Shown one piece after another: positions 53,794 to 61,838 of a stretch of DNA of 64,000 nucleotides. Source of the DNA: Shinella sp. SUS2 (GTDB lineage: Bacteria; Pseudomonadota; Alphaproteobacteria; Rhizobiales; Rhizobiaceae); the NCBI RefSeq assembly GCF_001262505.1, contig NZ_KQ410737.1:112545-176544 (forward strand). The letters run 5' to 3'. The translations under genes were made by a program, and so were the position numbers. The notes beneath the pieces were generated by a model. That model saw only the letters and a program-made list of their open reading frames with translations. It made no database searches and was not told the origin of the DNA. Each line of letters starts with the position of its first letter. The stretch's first letter is position 1.

Positions 53794-55220
53794 GTCCGGA
53801 AAGCATTAGGAAAGCCATCATTGCCGCTCCATTCGAGCTGGATAATACTGGCGAGACGCCTCATCCCGGCACGCTTTATATCCCACTCGCGCACCGCAAA
53901 GCACTTACGCGCGAGGCAGTCCTAGTCGTTGGCGCTCGAGGCGTTGGGAAGTCTTTTTGGACGGCGGCTTTAAGCAACCAATTATTGCGCCGCCAAATAG
54001 GCGCCTCTGTTCAAGAATTGAGCAATACGATTGTTCGCGCGGGTTACGCAACAAAACCAAGTATCGATACATATCCTGATCTCGAAGCGCTAAAATCATT
54101 GATTGCAAGCGGACATGAGCCGTATGTTATATGGCGAGCTGTTGTGCTTCGGTGGGTAGCAGAGATTGCAAGCACCAAAGTTCCAACGGGTTCTTGGAGT
54201 GACACTGTTCTATGGGTAGAACAGAATTCCGAGCCCTTCGCAAAAATTGTTGAGAGAGCGAATGAAATCCTATCAAGCCAAAAGCAATTTGGCTTAATAG
54301 TATTCGATGCCTTGGATCGCACTAGCAACGATTGGGACACCATGAACGGCATTGTGCGCGACCTTTTGAGGGTTTCGCTTTGGCTTCGTGATTTTAGTCA
54401 TCTTCGTGCAAAGATATTTCTTCGCCCAGATCAAATGGAGCGAACCGTTACGGCTTTTGTAGACGCGTCAAAAATTCTCGCCACACGTGCAGATCTTACA
54501 TGGGAGCGGCACGATTTACACGCCATGATGTGGCAGCGTCTTATCAATGCATCATCGCCGCATGGAGATTTGCTGCGATCTATTATTTCAGATGTTGTTC
54601 CGTCCTCGGTATCCTTGACAGAGAAGGGTTCCGTGTGGTTTCTTCCTCACGAATTACTTTCGGAGATGCCTTTTCAGCGCGCTCTGTTTGAAGTGCTGGC
54701 TGGCGAAAAAATGGGAAAAGACGCTCGGCGAGGAGTGCCTTATGTATGGAGCGTAAGCCATCTTGCCGATGGGCATGGAAAAACCTCGCCACGCTCTTTC
54801 CTGGCGGCTATTGATAGTGCTGCAGAAGATAGCCTCGAACGATACGGCGATTATCCCTTAGCTCTTCATTATGAAAGCATAAAGCGAGGAATTCAACGAG
54901 CATCAGAGATTCGCGTTTTGCAGGTCGCCGAGGATGATCCTTGGGTGCCCGAAGCTATGCGGCCTCTTAAAGGCATGAATGTTCCGAGCGACTATGAAGC
55001 TATTGTGAACGCGTGGAAATCGGAGTTTCCTGAGGGACCAAGCAACATATCATCAGAACGTTTACCCCCTCAGCACGCGGAGAGCTGGGATGGAGTTCGA
55101 AAAGATTTGGAACGACTTGGTATTTTTGTAACTCGTAAGGACGGCCGGATAGATATGCCAGATTTGTACCGTGTTGGGTTTAACCTAGGGCGCAAAGGTG
55201 GTGTGGCACCTCGCAGCTAA
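53787..55220 (+). CDS. P-loop ATPase, third gene of operon
   Basis: A 477-residue protein with Walker A VVGARGVGKSFW (GARGVGKS at 49-56) and Walker B LIVFDALDR (170-178). A sensor-like segment RAKIFLRPDQ and a C-terminal helical region with a possible winged-helix part (EDDPWVPEAMRPLKG to the end) follow. It resembles AAA+/STAND-like ATPases seen beside KGGVGR proteins, but I cannot give a closer family. It overlaps the previous gene by seven bases. The operon ends about 200 bases before the att repeat. Confidence 0.7.
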   Translation: MVSPESIRKAIIAAPFELDNTGETPHPGTLYIPLAHRKALTREAVLVVGARGVGKSFWTAALSNQLLRRQIGASVQELSNTIVRAGYATKPSIDTYPDLEALKSLIASGHEPYVIWRAVVLRWVAEIASTKVPTGSWSDTVLWVEQNSEPFAKIVERANEILSSQKQFGLIVFDALDRTSNDWDTMNGIVRDLLRVSLWLRDFSHLRAKIFLRPDQMERTVTAFVDASKILATRADLTWERHDLHAMMWQRLINASSPHGDLLRSIISDVVPSSVSLTEKGSVWFLPHELLSEMPFQRALFEVLAGEKMGKDARRGVPYVWSVSHLADGHGKTSPRSFLAAIDSAAEDSLERYGDYPLALHYESIKRGIQRASEIRVLQVAEDDPWVPEAMRPLKGMNVPSDYEAIVNAWKSEFPEGPSNISSERLPPQHAESWDGVRKDLERLGIFVTRKDGRIDMPDLYRVGFNLGRKGGVAPRS

Positions 55221-55421
55221 GGGAGTGCAATTTGGTGAAATACATGCGGGTTACTGTAAGGTCACCGTTTCGCCGTTGCACCGTATTGCTCAACATTTCA
55301 CGGGATTACCGCCCTGTTCAAATTTCCTAGCGCGCGCGACGCCCGTCGAAACGTGCACTCTTGCGCATTCCAGTGAACTGTGCGACATAGACACGCAAAG
55401 CACGAACAGCGTAATTTATTG
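55221..55421. other. Right end of element 1
   Basis: About 200 bases from the operon end to the att repeat. GGGTTAC and GGTCACC motifs near 55248-55265 resemble the GGTTACC repeats of the left end and may be integrase arm sites. No gene is supported. Confidence 0.45.
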
Positions 55422-55511
55422 CTTGCCAAGGTTGGGGTCGGGCGTTCGAATCGCCTCACCCGCTCCATTCTTCCAAGACGCCGCAAGCCTCGGTTCGCCG
55501 GGGCTTTTGTG
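55422..55511 (+). repeat. Internal att site: element 1 right end / element 2 left end
   Basis: Second copy of the tRNA-Gly 3' half and terminator (see 42049-42138), without the 5' half of the tRNA, so it is not a functional tRNA. Its presence between two related elements shows tandem insertion at one site. Confidence 0.92.
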
Positions 55512-55776
55512 CGTTTTGGCGCGGCTGAAATCGCGGGGTGCGGGCGCGGCTCGGAGAGGCGCGGTTACCGCAGGGTTACCAACCGTGAAGCCAAGCAGGC
55601 CAAGCCCAGTTTTCCATATACTCATGAGTAGGGATGCCGTGCGCTTCACGCGCTTAGCCATAGCGTTGGGGTCTGAGCATCGGCTGGAGATTTACTCGCG
55701 TTAATCGTGTAACAGGATTCGCCAATTGCAATTTCGCATTCTATAATTCAACCACGAATCGTAGAAGGCGTTGGGC
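55512..55776. other. Left end of element 2
   Basis: Contains GGCTGAAATCGC (55523-55534) and GCGGTTACCGCAGGGTTACC, paralogous to the left end of element 1. No gene is supported. Confidence 0.5.
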
Positions 55777-56178
55777 TTGGCAACTATTGACCTCTCAGAG
55801 AATTCGATCCTCGGAGCACTGGTAATTGTAGCATCCGCGGTAGGCTCAGTTGTGGGTGTGGCGGCTCTGTTCGTGCAAGACCCTACAACTCTCGTGGCTA
55901 TTGCCGCAGGCGCAGCTTGGGCGCTTAGCTTATGCCTCTTTGTCATCAACGCTGGGCAACGACATCAGATCAAGCGACTGGAGGCAGATTTAGACGCGAT
56001 AAAGATTGATCTCACGGGTGCGCGCCGCCAAGCCGAGCACTGGAGTGAAACTGCCAGCAATGTCTCACGATCGACGCTAACAGTGTTGCAAATGTTGCCG
56101 ACCACGCCAAATCCTCCGCCCCGGAGAAAACCTAAGGCGGCCCCGGAAGCGCAAAACCCTATCCCGCAGGGTGACTAA
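55777..56178 (+). CDS. Small membrane coiled-coil protein, cargo of element 2
   Basis: About 133 residues. Two hydrophobic helices (ILGALVIVASAVGSVVGVAALF and LVAIAAGAAWALSLCLFVI), a coiled-coil-like segment (RHQIKRLEADLDAIKIDL) and a Pro-rich tail. There is no ATG; a TTG at 55777 (or 55771) is the probable start with GAAGG upstream. It is 14 bases before the Beta-family gene and likely part of the same cargo operon. Membrane effector subunits are common in defence loci, but no role is shown. Confidence 0.6.
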   Translation: MATIDLSENSILGALVIVASAVGSVVGVAALFVQDPTTLVAIAAGAAWALSLCLFVINAGQRHQIKRLEADLDAIKIDLTGARRQAEHWSETASNVSRSTLTVLQMLPTTPNPPPRRKPKAAPEAQNPIPQGD

Positions 56179-56192
56179 TTGGAGTTTCAACC

Positions 56193-57275
56193 ATGAACCT
56201 TGAAGGCCCAGCGCTTCTCGATGCGATTCGATATCTGCCCGCAATCCGTTCGCGCCAGGCAGAACTACGAGGGTACGCCCAGCTTCGTCAGGAAACCAAG
56301 GACTCGCTGCATCCGCTAGTATCGCTTGGTAAGCTTGGGAGGGTGGATGACGCTAACCGTGTCATCGAGACCGTAAGAGAGCGCATCGGACCATGCTTCC
56401 TCGATCTTAATATTCTTCCCGGCCAAGCCTGTAGCCAATGGAACGCTCTGTGCGATCCAACGGAAAATTATCGCGCGTGGCGAGATTTGGCGGCAAATAA
56501 TGAAGGAGTAATTCCGGTAGCGCTTCTACGCGATGGAGCAACGGAGCGTCCCTTCATTCGACAAGCCCTTTTGATAGAGGAAGCGTTCGGCGCGGTAGTA
56601 ATTCGATCGCGACGCCCCGCCCAAGACTTAACTGCACTTCAAGCCGCTCTTTCCGCCGTTCACGACGTTAACAATGTGTTAATAGTCTTGGATCTTGGAT
56701 ACGTGCGCGGTGCTATTGAGCCAAAGGAAACAGAAGCACGTCGCGTGATTTCAGCGTTGCGAATCACTGATCCAGCCGCACGAATTGCAGTTTTAGCCTC
56801 AAGTTATCCTCGTGCAGTATCCGCCTACGGGGACCAGCGAGGTTTTCTCCAAATAGTCGAGCGCGATTTGCATGCCCAAATCGGCGGGGACGAGGGTTCA
56901 ATTTACGGCGATCATGCTTCAATTTACCCAGAACCTTTCGAACCGAGTATCAGTAGGTGGGTTCCTCGAATCGACTATTGTCTAGATTACGCTTGGCGCT
57001 ATGAACGCCGTCGCGAAGACGATGGTGGCTATGTTCGATGTGCTGCAGAGATTGTTAACTCGCCCGATTGGGAACCAGCCTTCGCAGACAGATCATGGGG
57101 CGCTGACGTTATCCGGAGAACGAATATAAATGGTGTTGTGGAGCCCGGTTTCGGAGCTCCCGGCAATTGGATTGCTGCGCGCGTCAATATGCACATCGAA
57201 CGCCAAACTGCACTAGGGTTGGCCGGAGCAGTGGATTTCGTTGGCGGAGATGATGATTGGGAGGGAGAGTTTTAA
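56193..57275 (+). CDS. Beta-family (sce7725-like) protein, cargo of element 2
   Basis: A 360-residue protein resembling the Beta_protein family: N-terminal RYLPAIRSRQAELRGY, a TIM-barrel-like series of strands (VIPVALLRDG, VLIVLDLGYVRG, RIAVLASSYPRAV), and the late GDHASIYPEPFEPSISRWVPRIDY, which matches the family's GDYA-type loop. Such proteins are often coded next to sce7726-type nucleases, as here: the next gene, convergent, overlaps its end by four bases. Function is unknown. GGAG ribosome site. Confidence 0.6.
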   Translation: MNLEGPALLDAIRYLPAIRSRQAELRGYAQLRQETKDSLHPLVSLGKLGRVDDANRVIETVRERIGPCFLDLNILPGQACSQWNALCDPTENYRAWRDLAANNEGVIPVALLRDGATERPFIRQALLIEEAFGAVVIRSRRPAQDLTALQAALSAVHDVNNVLIVLDLGYVRGAIEPKETEARRVISALRITDPAARIAVLASSYPRAVSAYGDQRGFLQIVERDLHAQIGGDEGSIYGDHASIYPEPFEPSISRWVPRIDYCLDYAWRYERRREDDGGYVRCAAEIVNSPDWEPAFADRSWGADVIRRTNINGVVEPGFGAPGNWIAARVNMHIERQTALGLAGAVDFVGGDDDWEGEF

Positions 57276-58027
57276 CGCACCAAACGCTTTAGAACTGGTC
57301 CTGCCGGCGCGTTTACTAGAAGAGGATGATCTATGGGTATTGCCGTCTCGGGTAATTGAACTGAAGGGCGCTCTTGTTCATCCCAATGTTGGCTGCGCTT
57401 GGTGCGGTGGAAGGTTGGCATAGCCTCCGCTGTGCCGACCTGTCCCTTTCTTATAATAAACTCGTTATGGCGCCTACGATGACGCCGTTTAACAGCATTC
57501 CGCGCTGCTTCACCGAGATCAGATAGAGGTAGATTTTCTGCCATCTCCGCCAAACGCGATCGAGATGCGCCCTTCATAGCTGCTATGCCGTTCGCGGAAA
57601 GCAACTGCTTAATCTCTGCTGCTGTCATGAGCGAAATATAGGCCGCCTTCGAAAGCCTAGTCTGCCTAGGTGGCACTCGCTGCGTGATCCGGCCTTGCGC
57701 ATCGACAATCCAAAGTCCGACGCCCTCAGGCATCATATTATATATGGCTGTCTCAAAACGTTCTGCGGCAACGATGGTAAATTTCTCGAAATGCCTGCGA
57801 AAAGCCTCGATTTGCCCCGGTAGGCGGTGAAGACTATCGGAATTTGATTTAATTTCAAAAGCCCACAAAGTCCCGTTCGCCAACACCACATCTGCGCGAC
57901 GGGTCCAGTTTGCGACCGTCATTTCCGAAATTATCACCGCGTCTTTATCGACATGCGAACCACCTAGCAAACGGTCTATAACCGCTGCTTTTAAACGCAT
58001 TTCAGATGGATGCGTGTGGTTAGACAC
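57272..58027 (-). CDS. sce7726-like PD-(D/E)XK nuclease family protein, cargo of element 2
   Basis: A 251-residue protein. The N-terminal domain contains a candidate restriction-endonuclease core: SEMTVANWTRRADVVLA (Asp46) followed by LWAFEIKSNSDSLHRLPGQI (Glu58-x-Lys60), the D-(x)n-ExK pattern. This matches the sce7726 family. The C-terminal half is basic and helical, possibly DNA-binding. Pairing with a Beta/sce7725-type gene strengthens the assignment. Probable role: cleavage of foreign nucleic acid, inferred. Confidence 0.65.
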   Translation of the reverse strand: MSNHTHPSEMRLKAAVIDRLLGGSHVDKDAVIISEMTVANWTRRADVVLANGTLWAFEIKSNSDSLHRLPGQIEAFRRHFEKFTIVAAERFETAIYNMMPEGVGLWIVDAQGRITQRVPPRQTRLSKAAYISLMTAAEIKQLLSANGIAAMKGASRSRLAEMAENLPLSDLGEAARNAVKRRHRRRHNEFIIRKGQVGTAEAMPTFHRTKRSQHWDEQERPSVQLPETAIPIDHPLLVNAPAGPVLKRLVR

Positions 58028-58140
58028 GTGCTAACTCTGTCCTTTACTCTTCTGCGCCTTCTCTAAATAGCGTAGCTTGCCTGAGCAAGGAGAGTGCATT
58101 CGAATAAAGCGGATTTTGAGTCAACCGACGAATTGCGCGA

Positions 58141-58464
58141 TTACATACGTTCATTGGCCAAGGCTTCGACCATTATCACAACCCGCTCAAGGTCATTGGC
58201 GTCGAGTGCCGCCAGAGCCGCTACGGCTCGATTTCGCATCAGATTGCCAACAGATCCTTGGTGGCCTTCGGTTGTTAACAAATCGTTGGGTGTGGTCCCT
58301 AATACCGCCGAGATCCTGACCAAAGTTGCAAGGTCTGGTTCGCGCCGGCCACTAACGTAGTTTCCGTATCGCGTTTCACTCAGACCTGCACGCCGCGCTA
58401 CTTCGGCATGAGAAATGCCGAGCTCCTCAGCTCGCTTTCTAAGGTTGGATGCAAACAACTCCAT
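58141..58464 (-). CDS. XRE-family HTH regulator of element 2
   Basis: A 107-residue Cro/C1-type repressor: LRKRAEELGISHAEVARRAGLSETRYGNYVSGRREPDLATLVRISAVLG is a complete HTH domain, followed by a short C-terminal helix that could dimerise. Unrelated at sequence level to the XRE of element 1 yet at the same place, divergent from the same module. An 8-bp inverted repeat lies between. Confidence 0.9.
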   Translation of the reverse strand: MELFASNLRKRAEELGISHAEVARRAGLSETRYGNYVSGRREPDLATLVRISAVLGTTPNDLLTTEGHQGSVGNLMRNRAVAALAALDANDLERVVIMVEALANERM

Positions 58465-58506
58465 GTGGACGAAATGTTCATGACATCCACCACGGGTCTA
58501 TATACG

Positions 58507-58532
58507 TTATGACGTGTCGATTAGCGTCATAA
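58507..58532. promoter_or_regulatory. Operator-like inverted repeat, element 2
   Basis: TTATGACG/CGTCATAA with a 10-base spacer, 13 bases before the GTG start of the module gene. It differs from the repeats at the equivalent place in element 1. Confidence 0.65.
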
Positions 58533-58544
58533 TGTGGGGTCACT

Positions 58545-59270
58545 GTGAAGGACCAGTACGTCGGGGACATCAACGATTATCGCAAATACGCGCTGATACG
58601 GGCGCTATCGTCGGGCGGCGCGAACCGCATCGGCGTGTGTTGGATGCTGACGCCATCAGACGGAAGATCAGACGGCGGCAAGCTGGCCTATCTTCAGCAA
58701 CCCGAGCGTCATCGTCACGTCGATCCAGAGCTTTTCGATATCTTGGCCCACGCCGCGTCTGCGCCGGAACGCCGCCGCTTGGCGACAGTAGAGGAGAGTG
58801 GAGCCATTCCGGGCGCGCTCTACCACAACGAACTGCTGCCCGACGAGCTTGCCGCCCGCCACGCTTTCATGGGCCGTTGCGCCTACGTCTTCCGCGACGT
58901 TGACCTGATCTTTTTCGATCCAGATAACGGTCTTGAGGTGGCGAAGTCGAAGGGTCGCAAGGACTCGTCCAAATATCTCTACCTCGACGAGGTTTCGGCG
59001 TTCTACTCTTCCGGCAAGTCGCTGCTCATCTACCAGCACTTTCCAAGGGTCGAGCGGACGGTGTTCCTGTCCCGCTGCGCCGAGCGGCTGCGTGTCGCCG
59101 CGCCCGGCGCGTCGTTGTGGGCATTCACGACCGCCCACGTAGTCTTCCTTCTGCTGCTACACCCCGCCAGCCCTGCCCGCCTGCATTCCGCCGCAGACGC
59201 TGCGTGCATGCGCTGGGCACCGGAGTTCATATCAGGACGTTTCCTAGGTATCGAACCAGGGACCCCATAA
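58545..59270 (+). CDS. Conserved 241-aa protein of unknown function (KDQYVGDIN family), copy 2
   Basis: Same length as copy 1 (44846) with scattered mostly conservative substitutions and many synonymous changes. KDQYVGDINDYRKYAL, FFDPDNGLEV and LLIYQHFPR are retained. The substitution pattern indicates purifying selection, so the product matters in both elements. GTG start, short spacing to the putative operator. A lipoprotein gene follows. Confidence 0.85.
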   Translation: MKDQYVGDINDYRKYALIRALSSGGANRIGVCWMLTPSDGRSDGGKLAYLQQPERHRHVDPELFDILAHAASAPERRRLATVEESGAIPGALYHNELLPDELAARHAFMGRCAYVFRDVDLIFFDPDNGLEVAKSKGRKDSSKYLYLDEVSAFYSSGKSLLIYQHFPRVERTVFLSRCAERLRVAAPGASLWAFTTAHVVFLLLLHPASPARLHSAADAACMRWAPEFISGRFLGIEPGTP

Positions 59271-59330
59271 TTGACGGCGTTTTTCGACCATGTTTTTTGG
59301 AAAGTTTTTTATTTCAATAGGATAGCCAAT

Positions 59331-59885
59331 ATGAAGAAGACTACCCTCGCTGCCGCTCTACTCGTTCTGCCACTCATTGCTAGCTGCGCTCCCGTGGAGA
59401 CCAAGACCAGCTTGATGACGCCCTCTGGAACCCAAATCCGTTCCGCCGGTCCCGGCGATGTGGTCATGTCGTTCCAGTCTCGCAAGGCACTGCCTAATGT
59501 GGTTGGGGGCGCGGACATCTTCGGCCGCACGACGAATGCCGGAGGCACGACGGTTCGCTTCGTCGGTACGCAGGGCTCTCGTGCCGTCTTCGAGCGCATG
59601 GATGTCACCGTTGAGAGCAACGCCACGACTATGAGCGAGAGCCCGATGATCATTCCGCAGTCCACGACAACCACGGTGCAGGGCACCGTCGGCCGGACCG
59701 ACGTTTATGGAACCGCCAGCTCGACCTCCTACCAGTACATCCCGCCGCGCGGCTCGTCGCAATACGCCACGGCACAACGGCCTATCGCTATCACGCTCGG
59801 AAGCGGTCAAAGCGTCACGATCCAGGGCAGGACGCTGCGTGTCGTCAGCGTCTCGGCGAACACCCTCAAATACGTGGTGGAATAA
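59331..59885 (+). CDS. Small lipoprotein, copy 2
   Basis: A 184-residue partner of the lipoprotein at 45632. The lipobox is LIASC at Cys19. The mature regions are nearly identical, for example DIFGRTTNAGGTTVRF and SGQSVTIQGRTLRVVSVS. The TTGACGGCG...GGAAAGTTTT region before both lipoprotein genes is also conserved. Confidence 0.85.
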   Translation: MKKTTLAAALLVLPLIASCAPVETKTSLMTPSGTQIRSAGPGDVVMSFQSRKALPNVVGGADIFGRTTNAGGTTVRFVGTQGSRAVFERMDVTVESNATTMSESPMIIPQSTTTTVQGTVGRTDVYGTASSTSYQYIPPRGSSQYATAQRPIAITLGSGQSVTIQGRTLRVVSVSANTLKYVVE

Positions 59886-59926
59886 TCCGCCTCGATGCGC
59901 GGCGATTGCCTTGGTATGGTGATCGC

Positions 59927-59938
59927 CGCGTATACGCG
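59927..59938. promoter_or_regulatory. Conserved 12-bp palindrome, copy 2
   Basis: CGCGTATACGCG, identical to 46228-46239. Confidence 0.4.
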
Positions 59939-60067
59939 TACAGACCGTCAGAACTTGGCGATGTCGAATGGGGCCCCCGAGCGCGGCCCAGGAAGATCGA
60001 TACGGGGGAGGGGTTTCGACCAAACCCCCGGAAACGTCACGGCTAAAGCTGGCCCAATATATAAGGG

Positions 60068-60256
60068 TCAAGCGGCGATAACGTCGTCCGCCGTTTCGGT
60101 GTCCATGATGGCAAAGTCCATGGACTGGCAGGCACCGAAAGCCTTGATCGAGCGTGCGATGTCTTCCGGCTCGACGTGCGTCAACGCCGCCGCTTCAGCC
60201 AACGTCATGACCTGGCCTTCACCTGTCGCGTTGTCGATCACCAGAAGGTAGTCCAT
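60068..60256 (-). CDS. 62-aa conserved small protein, copy 2
   Basis: Equivalent of 46368-46556 with few changes (MDYLLVIDNATGEGQVMTL at the start). Same ribosome site and spacing to the integrase. Confidence 0.7.
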   Translation of the reverse strand: MDYLLVIDNATGEGQVMTLAEAAALTHVEPEDIARSIKAFGACQSMDFAIMDTETADDVIAA

Positions 60257-60339
60257 GCACAGTCTCCCGCTTTGGGAAAATTGAAACACAGCGAAAGCCT
60301 CGGCGCAATTTATCGTATTAATTTCAGTAAGATACGAAG

Positions 60340-60368
60340 CGCCCCCGGGGGCGGTGCCACCGGGGGCG
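60340..60368 (-). terminator. GC-rich hairpin downstream of integrase, copy 2
   Basis: Same hairpin as 46640-46668. Confidence 0.45.
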
Positions 60369-60413
60369 TAGTGGTGCCAGCTAGGCGGTAGGTGGGCAGG
60401 CGGCGCTACGCCG

Positions 60414-61670
60414 CTAGCGTACGGCCCCCTGGGGCACGTAGGCCCGCTCCAGGGCGGCCACGGCGGCAGCGCCGCCGCGTACGGCCTGCGTGTAGTGCCC
60501 GAGCGTCACGGTCGGATTGGCGTGGCCGGCGATCTGCGCTACGAGGCCGACCTCGATACCTTGCGCCTGGAGCGTCGAGATGAAGGAATGCCGGGCGGAA
60601 TGCGGGGTTACGTAGGGAAGACGGAGCTTTTTGAACGCCGGAGCCCAATAACGCTTACGGTAGTTCTGGTACAGCAGCGGCCCGCCACCGCCGATGCGCA
60701 GCTTCGGCCATTCCTGAAGCCGACCGGGGCCAGGGAAGACGCGGTGCAGTTCTTTGCCCTTGCGCGGGCAGCGAAGCCGCCACTCCAGCAACATCTCGCG
60801 CAGTGTCGTGCCCATCGGAATGTCGCGCGTGCCGGCTTCCGTCTTTGTCATTTCCGTTAGCGAGCCGTCCCGCTCCTGAATGCGGCGAATGCGGATGACA
60901 TTCTTGTCGAAGTCGACCTCGCTCCATAGCAGGCCAAGCTGCTCGGACGGCCGTGTGCCCGCGAGGAACGGGAAGGCGTAGTAGATGCCGTGTTCAGCGT
61001 CCATCTTGGCGGCTGCGATGAGCTTGGGGATATCCTCCGGGGTCAGGATGGCCTTTTTCGGCTTGTGACGGGCGCGTGTAAGCCCGGTCGGCATGGACGG
61101 CGCGCGGATGCCGAAGTCCTCTTCGGCGAGAGCCAGGATGGACTTGAGGTGCGACTTTGCGCGGTTGGCGGTGTAGTTGCCGCACTGCTCGACAATGGTT
61201 CGATGCCAGACGCGAATGCCGGCCGTGGTGAGGTCGGTGAGCTTGATGTCGCCCAGAAGCTTGAGGAAGCGTGCGCCCTTCGGCGCCACGCCGCTCTCGG
61301 TGTAGTCGGCGCGTTCCTGCCGCGTGCCGATCAGCAGAGGGCCACGGATCGCGCCGTTCGCCACGACCTTATAGCCCTTCAGCGTTGACGCCTTGACCTG
61401 CCCTTCCTTGTTGGCAAGCCAATGGTCGAGGGCCTTGGCAACAGTCGGGACCGTCCGCTCGTCGACGTAGCTGCCCTCGGCGACCTGCACGAGGAGGGCG
61501 TTCCGGAAAGCCTCCGCGTCCTTTTTCTTGTTGAACGCACGGCGGCGACGCTTGCCCGACTTGGGGTCGCGGTACTCGCAGTAGTACTGCGGGTAGGAAG
61601 CGACCGTACCGTTGCTCAGCTTGCGTCGGCGGGTGGTGGAGGTGATGGAGACGTTGAAACTGTCCTTCAT
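60414..61670 (-). CDS. int: Tyrosine integrase, copy 2
   Basis: A 418-residue integrase with the same catalytic residues as copy 1 (Arg240, His357/Arg360, His383, Tyr393). About 13 replacements by my reading, for instance around residues 70-95. Both look intact, so excision or exchange at the three tandem att sites could be done by either. Confidence 0.96.
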   Translation of the reverse strand: MKDSFNVSITSTTRRRKLSNGTVASYPQYYCEYRDPKSGKRRRRAFNKKKDAEAFRNALLVQVAEGSYVDERTVPTVAKALDHWLANKEGQVKASTLKGYKVVANGAIRGPLLIGTRQERADYTESGVAPKGARFLKLLGDIKLTDLTTAGIRVWHRTIVEQCGNYTANRAKSHLKSILALAEEDFGIRAPSMPTGLTRARHKPKKAILTPEDIPKLIAAAKMDAEHGIYYAFPFLAGTRPSEQLGLLWSEVDFDKNVIRIRRIQERDGSLTEMTKTEAGTRDIPMGTTLREMLLEWRLRCPRKGKELHRVFPGPGRLQEWPKLRIGGGGPLLYQNYRKRYWAPAFKKLRLPYVTPHSARHSFISTLQAQGIEVGLVAQIAGHANPTVTLGHYTQAVRGGAAAVAALERAYVPQGAVR

Positions 61671-61726
61671 GGTGTTCTCGCTGCTCAATGGAAAAAATGG
61701 CGAGGAAAACACGGGGGCTGTAACCC

Positions 61727-61749
61727 GCACAATGAATCGTCAATTGTGC
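61727..61749. promoter_or_regulatory. Inverted repeat upstream of integrase, copy 2
   Basis: GCACAAT N9 ATTGTGC, identical to that at 48026. Confidence 0.5.
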
Positions 61750-61814
61750 CGAGAAGCCCGCCTGCGGCCCGAACGTGTTACCGGAGCCGTAACCTTGCCA
61801 TGCGTTGGGGAGGC

Positions 61815-61838
61815 GAGGCCCCGACGAGACGGGGCCTC
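61815..61838. other. 9-bp stem-loop with compensatory change, copy 2
   Basis: GAGGCCCCG ACGAGA CGGGGCCTC; compare 48114. Loop identical, one base pair swapped. Confidence 0.7.

Larger units (their letters stand above)
42049..55421. mobile_element. Integrative element 1 (satellite-like), 13.4 kb
   Basis: Bounded by tRNA-Gly 3'-half repeats at 42049 and 55422. It contains AIPR-like cargo, an XRE regulator, an unknown 241-aa protein with a lipoprotein, a 62-aa protein, tyrosine integrase, prim-pol/helicase, an excisionase-like gene, a hypothetical gene and a three-gene ATPase operon. No virion structural, terminase or conjugation gene is seen. The size and the integrase-primase-helicase core recall P4-like or PICI-like phage satellites. 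Confidence 0.85.

Noticed and set aside
42049..55421. Complete prophage
   Set aside because: No capsid, portal, tail, terminase or lysis genes; size and gene set fit a satellite or small integrative element.
55422..55470. Second tRNA-Gly gene
   Set aside because: Only the 3' half from the anticodon stem on is present; the 5' acceptor and D arms are missing, so it is an att site.
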